Assembly (NCBI GenBank): GCA_030043285.1
Contig: JASHXZ010000512.1
Location: 1-6,857 of the forward strand
Reading direction: 5' to 3'
DNA: 6,857 nucleotides
From: Xanthobacteraceae bacterium
Lineage (GTDB): Bacteria; Pseudomonadota; Alphaproteobacteria; Rhizobiales; Xanthobacteraceae
Shown here: in pieces, positions 1-5,631 of the stretch
Numbering within the stretch: position 1 is the first letter of the stretch
Layout of the letters: each line of letters begins with the position of its first letter
Made by a program: the position numbers and the translations under genes
The notes under the pieces: generated by a model
What the model saw: the letters and a program-made list of their open reading frames with translations, nothing else
What the model was told of the DNA's origin: nothing
Databases searched by the model: none

Positions 1-1
1 T

Positions 2-70
2 TCGCTGGTCGAAGTCGTCATCCCCGAAAAAGATCTGCCCGGACAGATGCGGCGCCTTGGAGAGGAATGA
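2..70 (+). CDS. C-terminal tail of an upstream gene, probably a thiamine-diphosphate-dependent decarboxylase/synthase (5' part outside window)
   Basis: Frame 2 is open from the window edge to a TGA at 68-70 and encodes a 22-residue tail containing LVEVVIPEKDLP. The pattern (hydrophobic-E-V, then D-x-P, then a short basic-acidic helix) resembles the extreme C-terminus of pyruvate/indolepyruvate decarboxylase and acetolactate-synthase-like proteins, where an 'LIEV...D-P' strand closes the TPP-binding domain. That assignment rests on a very short stretch and is tentative. The stop lies 5 nt before the preferred start of the oxidase gene, so the two are probably co-transcribed. If it is a 2-oxoacid decarboxylase, it could act on the 2-oxo acid made by the downstream amino acid oxidase; this is inference. 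No catalytic residue of the family is inside the window. Confidence 0.5.
   Translation, partial: SLVEVVIPEKDLPGQMRRLGEE
59..65 (+). promoter_or_regulatory. Ribosome binding site for the amine oxidase gene
   Basis: The sequence GGAGAGG lies 10 nt before the ATG at 76 but only 1 nt before the in-frame ATG at 67. This spacing favours the start at 76. The site sits inside the last codons of the upstream gene, consistent with translational coupling. Confidence 0.6.
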
Positions 71-75
71 TCGTC

Positions 76-2085
76 ATGGCAAGCAAGACCTATTCGATAT
101 TCGGCGCCGGCGCCTCCGGGCTCTACACCGCCTGGCGACTGCTCGACGGCAAAGCCAAGGGCGGCGAATTCAAATCCAAACAGCTCGTCAAGGGCGATAC
201 GCTCGAGCTTTACGATTGGGGCAAGTACAACTTCTCCGAAGCGCACCCGGGAACGCGCGCTGCCGGCGCCCGCGTCTGCACCTGGCATTACCAGGATGAC
301 AAGACGAAATCCTACGTGGAATTGGGCGGCATGCGCTACATGGACTGGAACGGCGATAACGGCGCCAGCGCCGGCGGGCATCGCGTCGTCACCAAGGTCA
401 TCGAGGAGATGGGCCTCGACAAATATTCGGTACCCTTCAACGTATCGACCAATCCATTGTTCTATTTGCGCACCAAAAACATGTATTTGAACGCCATCAC
501 GTCCGTTAATCCGGCGCCTTACCATGTCGACCATTACGGCGCGTCCGATTCGCCCGACACCGGTTTTAATCTGGTGGAAAACCTGGCCGGCGGCCAGAAC
601 ACCCTGCCGCAGACCCGCGCGCAATGGTGCGAGTTCTATCAGAACGGACGCATCGTCATCGACCTGCCCGAGGCGTCCGCGTTTGAGAAGGGTCAGTATT
701 TCAAGGATATCGGCTACTGGAACCTGATGTTCGACCAGCTCGGTTCGGAGGGCTACAGCTATACCTCCGACGGCAACGGCTACACGTCCAACGTCATCAA
801 TTGGAATGCCGCGGTCGCGGTGCAATCCAACAACGAATTCTCACCCGGCACCGAATACAAGACGCTGACCACCGGCTATTCCAGCATATTCAATGCCTTG
901 TTCGATGCCATCGTGAAGCTCGCCGATCATAAGGGGGTCCATTTCGAATATCATCCGGACACGAGGCTGCATTCGATCCTGCACATCGACAAGGCGATCC
1001 ACTACGCGATCGCGACCCGCAACAACCCCACCAAAAAATCGACGACGAAAACAACGGATGCGGCCTGGTTGGCGATGCCGCGCTACGCCATCGACCTGGT
1101 GGCGCAAGCCACCCGCTACGAGGACCACAAGGGCCTCGATGTCCTCAATCATCAGAAAGTGCAGCTCTACCTGGAATCGGCCGTGTTGCAGCCGTCCTAC
1201 AAGGTCGGCATGTTCTTCGAAAATCCGTGGTGGACCGTCACTTCCACTTCCAACCCGCAATATCCCGCACCGATCGAAGCCTACGAAGTTACGCAGGCGG
1301 TGCTCGATCAATTGGCTGAATCCGGTTTCCCCGCGAAATATATCGACGCGTTCAAGAACAATTCCAATAATTCCAGCGTCATGGAAACACCGTACGCGTC
1401 AAAGGCGAGCTTCGTTCAAGCTCTGGAACAGGCGATCGAGGAGCGGTTGACGATCAAACAGGAAGAACAATTGTTCGTCGCCGCCCTGCGCAACACGATC
1501 GGGCCGAGCATCACCGACACGCCGATCCGCCAAGTGGTCTATTTCGGCAACAACGCGCGCGATCAGGAGTCGAAGCCGATCTACGGCATTCTGGCCAGCT
1601 ACGACGACGAGATGTACGTCGATTTCTGGAAAGAGCTGGAATTGGGACCCGCTACGGAGCGCAAAATCCCAGTGTCGGAGGACACGCAGCCGCTGCAAGG
1701 TCCGCGCAAGGCGCCCGACATCATGGTGAAAATGCTGCGCCAGCAGCTTGCGGCGCTGCATTTCGGTCCGCAAGCCGACTACACCTTCGTGCCCGAGCCG
1801 CTGGAAACCCGCTACATGGATTGGGGGTTGCCGCCGTTCGGCGCCGGCTATCACGCCTATGCGGCGCACTTCAATATCTGCGACGTGCAGCAGAAGATCC
1901 GTAAGCCGTCGCAACTGATCTTCGGCGCGGATGCCGATATTTTCATCGTTGGCGAAACCTACTCCAATGACCAGGCCTGGGTGGAGGGGGCTTTCTGCAC
2001 GGCCGAGTCCGTGCTGAACGACTTTTTCGGGATCGAGCCGATCATCGACAACAAGAACTACCCGTTCATCTGCTCGGGCTGTTGA
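76..2085 (+). CDS. FAD-dependent amine oxidase family protein, probable L-amino-acid oxidase
   Basis: Predicted cytoplasmic flavoenzyme of 669 residues that would oxidatively deaminate an amino acid or amine to the 2-oxo acid/aldehyde, ammonia and H2O2. No signal peptide is visible. The N-terminus begins at once with the Rossmann FAD motif SIFGAGASGLYTAW (G10, G12, G15). ELGGMRY at 82-88 matches the GGxR flavin/substrate motif of the monoamine-oxidase superfamily. The C-terminal block FIVGETYSNDQAWVEGAF (about 623-640) matches the GE-x(n)-W-x-E-G motif that closes over the isoalloxazine ring. At 669 residues it is longer than the usual 450-550, with extra sequence in the middle (about 140-480), as in some bacterial and fungal L-amino acid oxidases. 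An upstream in-frame ATG at 67 would add MIV but has no properly spaced ribosome binding site. Substrate is not readable from sequence; a tryptophan/phenylalanine monooxygenase-type member is an alternative. Parts of the gene use more A/T-rich codons than the - strand genes. Confidence 0.85.
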   Translation: MASKTYSIFGAGASGLYTAWRLLDGKAKGGEFKSKQLVKGDTLELYDWGKYNFSEAHPGTRAAGARVCTWHYQDDKTKSYVELGGMRYMDWNGDNGASAGGHRVVTKVIEEMGLDKYSVPFNVSTNPLFYLRTKNMYLNAITSVNPAPYHVDHYGASDSPDTGFNLVENLAGGQNTLPQTRAQWCEFYQNGRIVIDLPEASAFEKGQYFKDIGYWNLMFDQLGSEGYSYTSDGNGYTSNVINWNAAVAVQSNNEFSPGTEYKTLTTGYSSIFNALFDAIVKLADHKGVHFEYHPDTRLHSILHIDKAIHYAIATRNNPTKKSTTKTTDAAWLAMPRYAIDLVAQATRYEDHKGLDVLNHQKVQLYLESAVLQPSYKVGMFFENPWWTVTSTSNPQYPAPIEAYEVTQAVLDQLAESGFPAKYIDAFKNNSNNSSVMETPYASKASFVQALEQAIEERLTIKQEEQLFVAALRNTIGPSITDTPIRQVVYFGNNARDQESKPIYGILASYDDEMYVDFWKELELGPATERKIPVSEDTQPLQGPRKAPDIMVKMLRQQLAALHFGPQADYTFVPEPLETRYMDWGLPPFGAGYHAYAAHFNICDVQQKIRKPSQLIFGADADIFIVGETYSNDQAWVEGAFCTAESVLNDFFGIEPIIDNKNYPFICSGC

Positions 2086-2090
2086 GGCCG

Positions 2091-2133
2091 CGTCGGTGCG
2101 GTTGTTGCCAGCAATCGCGCCGGTGGTTTTTTT
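2091..2133 (+). terminator. Rho-independent terminator of the oxidase transcript
   Basis: Positions 2091-2104 can pair with 2112-2125 over 14 consecutive positions (10 Watson-Crick and 4 G-T pairs) around a 7-nt loop TTGCCAG. Two bases later comes a run of seven T (2127-2133). The hairpin starts 6 nt after the oxidase stop. On the - strand no T-tract follows the hairpin, so it should terminate only rightward transcription. The T-run overlaps the last two bases of the TAA of the converging dehydrogenase gene. Confidence 0.8.
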
Positions 2134-3091
2134 ACGCCGAGATCGGATAAACCGCCTTCTCGCCGGAGAGCACGCGGGCCACGTCGCTGGCGCACTTGGT
2201 CTGCAGCTCCTCAAGCGCTTCGACCGAATAGAACGCGGTGTGCGGCGTGAGGATCACGTTGTCGCGGCCGATCAGCGGCGAATCTTTGGCCAACGGCTCG
2301 GTCGTCACCACATCGAGCGCGGCGCCGCCGAGCTGGCCGGAATCGAGCGCTGCGATCAGCGCCGGCTCGTCGATCAGCGGACCGCGCGCGGTGTTGATCA
2401 AATAAGCGCCCTTTTTCATCTTGGCGAACGCGGCGACGTTCATCAGGCCCCGTGTCGTCGGCAACAGCGGTGCGTGCACCGAGACGAAGTCTGAGCGCGC
2501 CAGCAGGTCGTCGAAGCTCACGCCCTCGACGCCCGCGGCATCGAGCACGTCGCTGGTGACGTACGGGTCATGTGTCAAAATTTTGAGCCCGAACGCTTTG
2601 GCTTTGGGTGCGAGCGCGCGCGGGATGTTGCCGAAGCCGACGAGGCCGAGCACTTGGCCCTCGAGCCGCCGCAGCGGCACCAGCGGCGGCATTTCCCAGC
2701 GGCCGGATTGCACGAGCTTGTTGGCGAGCGTCACCTTGCGGGCGAGCGCGAGCAGCAGCGCCATGGCCTGGTCCGACACTTCGCGCAGGCAATAATCCGG
2801 GACGTAGTTCACCGCGATGCCGCAGGCCTTGGCGGCCGGCAGGTCGATGTTGTCGACGCCGAGCCCGAAGCGCCCGATCGCCCTGCATTTTGTTAGCTGG
2901 CGCAACAGATCGCCGGAGAGCTTCGCGTAGGTCACCAGGATGGCGTCGGCATTGCGCGCCACCGCCAAGATGTCGTCAGCGGACGGGCTGTTGGCCATGC
3001 GGTATTCCGGGTCGAGCCGCGCCAGCGCTTTTTTGGCCGGATCGAGCGAAGGGAAGGGGCTGTCGGTGATGGCGATGAGCGTTTGGGACAT
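2132..3091 (-). CDS. D-2-hydroxyacid dehydrogenase, phosphoglycerate-dehydrogenase-like, NAD-type
   Basis: Soluble 319-residue oxidoreductase that would interconvert a D-2-hydroxy acid and a 2-oxo acid. It has the family layout: a split substrate domain (about 1-100 and 288-319) around a Rossmann domain (about 101-287). The family catalytic residues are visible: R236 in LINTARG, E265 in VTTEP and H284 in LTPHTAF. The dinucleotide loop reads GFGNIP (152-157), so the third glycine of GxGxxG is Pro157. After the second Rossmann strand comes THDPYV, whose Asp175 is typical of NAD(H) preference. The start is supported by GGAG 10 nt upstream. It is the last gene of the - strand cluster, separated from the other dehydrogenase by a 116-nt gap that holds a palindromic repeat. 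SerA-type phosphoglycerate dehydrogenase is unlikely to be its role: there is no ACT domain and the cluster is not a serine-synthesis locus. Substrate unknown. Confidence 0.9.
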   Translation of the reverse strand: MSQTLIAITDSPFPSLDPAKKALARLDPEYRMANSPSADDILAVARNADAILVTYAKLSGDLLRQLTKCRAIGRFGLGVDNIDLPAAKACGIAVNYVPDYCLREVSDQAMALLLALARKVTLANKLVQSGRWEMPPLVPLRRLEGQVLGLVGFGNIPRALAPKAKAFGLKILTHDPYVTSDVLDAAGVEGVSFDDLLARSDFVSVHAPLLPTTRGLMNVAAFAKMKKGAYLINTARGPLIDEPALIAALDSGQLGGAALDVVTTEPLAKDSPLIGRDNVILTPHTAFYSVEALEELQTKCASDVARVLSGEKAVYPISA

Positions 3092-3101
3092 TGCTGTAAA
3101 A

Positions 3102-3105
3102 CTCC
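3102..3105 (-). promoter_or_regulatory. Ribosome binding site for the distal dehydrogenase
   Basis: Read on the - strand, GGAG precedes the ATG at 3091 by 10 nt. It supports that start and lies just downstream of the palindromic repeat, so the repeat does not overlap the ribosome binding site. Confidence 0.5.
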
Positions 3106-3116
3106 GACTATCAGTT

Positions 3117-3205
3117 CGTCATGCCCGGGGCTTGACCCGGGCATCCATGGGGCGTTTCCGCCACATGGATTGCCGGGTCGAGCCAGGTCGAGCCCGGCAA
3201 TGACA
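3117..3205. repeat. Palindromic intergenic repeat, copy 1 (carries a 10-bp tandem duplication)
   Basis: An imperfect long inverted repeat running from CGTCATGCCCGGGG to CCGGCAATGACA, with a smaller hairpin in each arm (GCCCGGG-type stems around CTTGA). It fills most of the gap between the two dehydrogenase genes. It matches copy 2 (5516-5605) almost base for base in the outer arms. Differences: one extra G in the left arm, a different central loop, and in the right arm a tandem duplication, GGTCGAGCCA (3176-3185) followed by GGTCGAGCCC (3186-3195). The type is familiar from Bradyrhizobium-like genomes as a dispersed REP/BIME-like element. As RNA it would fold strongly and could shield or attenuate the operon message. 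Confidence 0.85.
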
Positions 3206-3207
3206 AC

Positions 3208-4221
3208 TCACAAAGCAAACACCTGCGGATTGACGCAGTTCGGCAGCTTATGGCCGCCGAGAAAAGCCAGGATGTTGTCGACCACGATCGCCGCCATGGC
3301 CTCGCGCACCTCCGGCGTGGCGCTGCCGAGATGCGGCGTAAGCACGACGTTCGGCATTTTGCGCAGCGCCTTGTCGACCTTCGGCTCGTATTCGAATACG
3401 TCGAGCCCGGCGCCGGCGATCTGCTTGTTCTGCAACGCACGCAACAAAGCCGCTTCGTCGACAACCGCGCCGCGCGCGGTGTTGATGAGAAACGCGGTCT
3501 TCTTCATCAGCCGCAGCTCGCGGGCGCCGATCTGGTGCCGGGTCTCGGCGTTGAGCGGCGAATGGAGCGAGACGAAATCGGATTCGCGCAGCAATTCGTC
3601 AAGCGGCACAAAGGTGAGGCCGGCTTCGCGCTCCTCGTGCTCGGGCTTGCGCCGCGGCGTCCAGTACAGAACGCGCATGGAGAAACCGTGAGCGCGGCGC
3701 GCCACCGCCTTGCCGATCAGGCCGCCGCCGCCGATCAGCCCGAGCGTCTTGCCCCAGACGTAGCTGCCCATCAGGTGCGCCGACTGGCTTCCCGGAAATT
3801 TGCCGGCGCGCGCCAAGCGGTCGCCTTCGAGCATGCGCCGCGCCACCGCGATCATCAGGCCGAAGGTCAAGTCCGCTGTCGCTTCGGTGGTGAGCGGCGC
3901 CGTCACGGTCACCGGAATGCGCCGCTCCGTCGCTGCCGCAACGTCGATGTTGGATGGCGTGATCGATTGGGCGGCGATCAGGCGCAGCTTCGGGTTGGCG
4001 GTGACCACGTCGCGATCGATCTTGTCGTGCAGCAAACAAAACAGAATATCGGCCTTGCGTACCTGTGTGATCAGCGTGCGCTTGGGGATGATGCGGCTCG
4101 CATCGGCGAACAGCGTCACCCGCGCTGCCGCGCGCAGACGCTTAAGCGCTTGCTCCGACACCGGCTGCGTCACGAAGATGCGCGGGTGAGGTGATTTTTT
4201 CGTTTGGTTTTCTTTTGCCAT
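3208..4221 (-). CDS. D-2-hydroxyacid dehydrogenase, glyoxylate/hydroxypyruvate reductase type, NADP-type loop
   Basis: Soluble 337-residue oxidoreductase of the glyoxylate/hydroxypyruvate reductase branch, expected to reduce a small 2-oxo acid with NAD(P)H. Catalytic residues: R250 in INTARG, E279 in FEYEP, H297 in LTPHLGSAT; the HLGSAT ending is typical of this branch. The nucleotide loop GLIGGGGLIG (161-170) contains GxGxxG but is one residue longer than the usual 9. After the second Rossmann strand comes YWTPRRKPE, with no acidic residue and with basic residues at 190-192, which points to NADP(H). The ATG overlaps the dikinase TGA by one base (TGATG), so translation is probably coupled; a weak GGTGG lies 8 nt upstream. 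The reading frame is open further upstream, to 4635, but that stretch lies wholly inside the dikinase gene and looks like an arginine-rich shadow, so I start at MAKENQ. The N-terminal dozen residues are polar and lysine-rich. Confidence 0.9.
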   Translation of the reverse strand: MAKENQTKKSPHPRIFVTQPVSEQALKRLRAAARVTLFADASRIIPKRTLITQVRKADILFCLLHDKIDRDVVTANPKLRLIAAQSITPSNIDVAAATERRIPVTVTAPLTTEATADLTFGLMIAVARRMLEGDRLARAGKFPGSQSAHLMGSYVWGKTLGLIGGGGLIGKAVARRAHGFSMRVLYWTPRRKPEHEEREAGLTFVPLDELLRESDFVSLHSPLNAETRHQIGARELRLMKKTAFLINTARGAVVDEAALLRALQNKQIAGAGLDVFEYEPKVDKALRKMPNVVLTPHLGSATPEVREAMAAIVVDNILAFLGGHKLPNCVNPQVFAL

Positions 4222-5498
4222 CAGGTGCGCCACCGCACGATGCCGGCAACGCCGTCGACCGCGACCTGGGCGCCGTCGGGAATGTGCTGCGTTGCATCGA
4301 GCACGCCGAGCACCGCCGGAATGCCGCGCTCGCGGGCGAGCGAGGCGAGATGCGAGGTCGAGCCGCCGAGTTCGGCGACGACGCCGCCGACCCGCGGCAG
4401 GATATGCGACAGCGCCGGCCCCGCCACGCGGGTGACCAAAATGTCGCCGGGCGCGACGCGCGACAGTTCGCATTCGCAGTTCACCACCACGGCGCGGCCC
4501 GAGCCCCAGCCGATGCCGGCCGGATGGCCGTTGAGTCCGGGATGGTTGAGCCAGATTTCGTCCGGCACTTCGGCGGCCCGCACGCGCAACGGCCGTGCCT
4601 GTAACAACTTGAAGCCGCCATCGTCGAGCGCCCATTCGATCTCGACCGGCATGCCGAGCACGGTTTCGGCCTTACGCATCAGCCGGCCGAGCGCCGTCGC
4701 CTGGCCGCCCGTGAGGCATGGCGCGCGCGCCAGGTTCTCCGGCACAGCCTGTGCTGCGGTGCCGCCCGCGGCGCCATGCACGCAGCTTTCGCGATGATTT
4801 TTGCGGCCGGCGTCGTTGCTGCGGACAAAACCTTGCCGCGACAGCACGATGCGGTCGGGCACGACTTCGCCTTGGGCGATGGTCGAGCCAAGGCCCCAGG
4901 TGGCGGAGATGAGCATGTGGCCTTCGGCGGTCTCGCTCAAGCCGCCGCCGGAGGCGTGCGCGGCGATGAGCGGCTGCACCAGCACCGCCATCGCGGTTGC
5001 GGAGGGATCAAGGTCGTGCTCAGCCATCTGGCGCCGCGCGTTCGTCGTCCACAACGCCGCCCAGCAGGCGCGCAGCGCGGTGAAAAACTCGTTCTCCTCG
5101 GCGAGCCCCAAAAAGCTTTCGAACTGTCCGGCGAAGCTCGAGTCGGCGCGGTCTTCGACCAACGCGGAGGAGCGCACTGCCGCGGGCTTTTGCTGTTGCG
5201 ACCACGCCGCAAGAATGTCGGCGCGCAGGTCGGGTGCAAGCTCGCCCTGATAAAGCGCAAGCCTGATCTCGACCGAAAGCCGCCGCTGCGTTGTTTGATC
5301 GGCATCCGCATAGGCGCGTACCGCATCGGCGATGCCGAGATGTCCGATTTGCCGATGATAAGCATCAGCGGCGATGCAAAAGCCGCCCGGTGTCGGCAAG
5401 CCGGCATGCCCGAGCCGCGCCAGATTCGCCGCCTTCGGCCCGACGCGCTCTGCATCGCAAGCGGCCGGATCAGGCAAAGGTACAATGAAGTGACTCAT
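4221..5498 (-). CDS. Compact two-domain PEP-synthase/PPDK-like dikinase (ATP-grasp plus phosphohistidine domain)
   Basis: 425-residue soluble protein with PPDK_N-like and PEP-utilizer swivel domains, predicted to pass phosphate from ATP via a histidine to an unknown acceptor. Domain 1 (about 15-308): GPKAANLARLG with Lys22, VRSSALVEDRADSSFAGQ (Arg109 region) and VEIEWALDDGGFKLLQARPL, where E288 and Q300 have the 12-residue spacing of the PPDK nucleotide-site Glu/Gln pair. Domain 2 (about 340-425): GDILVTRVAGP then GGSTSHLASLARERGIPA, with His383 at the phosphohistidine position. PEP synthase and PPDK (about 800-900 residues) have a third, TIM-barrel PEP domain, and rifampin phosphotransferases have a large drug-binding domain between the two; both are absent here. 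Phenylphosphate synthase is a precedent for such domains serving non-pyruvate acceptors. The start at MSHFIVP is chosen because longer in-frame starts (to 5600) fall in the repeat; no good ribosome binding site is visible. Coupled to the next dehydrogenase by TGATG. Confidence 0.82.
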   Translation of the reverse strand: MSHFIVPLPDPAACDAERVGPKAANLARLGHAGLPTPGGFCIAADAYHRQIGHLGIADAVRAYADADQTTQRRLSVEIRLALYQGELAPDLRADILAAWSQQQKPAAVRSSALVEDRADSSFAGQFESFLGLAEENEFFTALRACWAALWTTNARRQMAEHDLDPSATAMAVLVQPLIAAHASGGGLSETAEGHMLISATWGLGSTIAQGEVVPDRIVLSRQGFVRSNDAGRKNHRESCVHGAAGGTAAQAVPENLARAPCLTGGQATALGRLMRKAETVLGMPVEIEWALDDGGFKLLQARPLRVRAAEVPDEIWLNHPGLNGHPAGIGWGSGRAVVVNCECELSRVAPGDILVTRVAGPALSHILPRVGGVVAELGGSTSHLASLARERGIPAVLGVLDATQHIPDGAQVAVDGVAGIVRWRT

Positions 5499-5515
5499 GC
5501 GACGACCATTTCGAT

Positions 5516-5605
5516 CGTCATGCCCGGGCTTGACCCGGGCATCCATGCAGCATCCCCGCTTGTTGAGGCGCCGCATGGATTGCCGGGTCAAGCCCGGCAA
5601 TGACG
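5516..5605. repeat. Palindromic intergenic repeat, copy 2
   Basis: Outer arms 5519-5548 and 5574-5603 are inverted repeats matching at about 26 of 30 positions. Each arm also has its own hairpin (GCCCGGG / CCCGGGC around CTTGA in the left arm; GCCGGG / CCCGGC-type in the right). It fills most of the 133-nt gap between the M24 gene stop and the dikinase start. Same element as 3117-3205, without that copy's extra G and 10-bp duplication. The open frame upstream of the dikinase passes through this element, which explains its spurious longer starts. Confidence 0.88.
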
Positions 5606-5631
5606 ATGATGGAGTGGCTTGTGCTGGTCAT

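Noticed and set aside
1399..2214. Long - strand open frame across the oxidase 3' half
   Set aside because: Arg-rich, no motif, and it runs through the terminator and into the opposing gene. It is a shadow of the oxidase reading frame.
3250..4194. Long + strand open frame antisense to the reductase gene
   Set aside because: Its product is Arg/Ala/His-rich with no family motif, while the - strand encodes a complete dehydrogenase with all catalytic residues. It is a high-GC shadow.
4222..4635. N-terminal extension of the reductase frame, giving a 475-residue protein
   Set aside because: The added 138 residues are read out of frame through the dikinase swivel domain and are Arg-rich. The ATG at 4221 overlaps the dikinase stop and gives the normal family length.
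5495..5509. Four-codon open frame (MVVA) overlapping the dikinase start on the - strand
   Set aside because: It ends on a TGA overlapping the ATG, which would suit a leader, but it has no ribosome binding site and is short enough to be chance.
5499..5600. N-terminal extension of the dikinase with starts inside the repeat
   Set aside because: The 34 extra residues are a translation of the palindromic element and spacer. Homologous domains begin shortly after MSHFIVP.
4776..5603. + strand open frame antisense to the dikinase
   Set aside because: Low-complexity Arg/Gly/Ala product, and its end lies in the palindromic repeat. The - strand frame has clear dikinase motifs.
3117..5605. The two palindromes as a CRISPR array or as ends of an insertion sequence
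   Set aside because: There are only two copies 2.3 kb apart, with ordinary operon genes between them, no transposase and no regular spacers.
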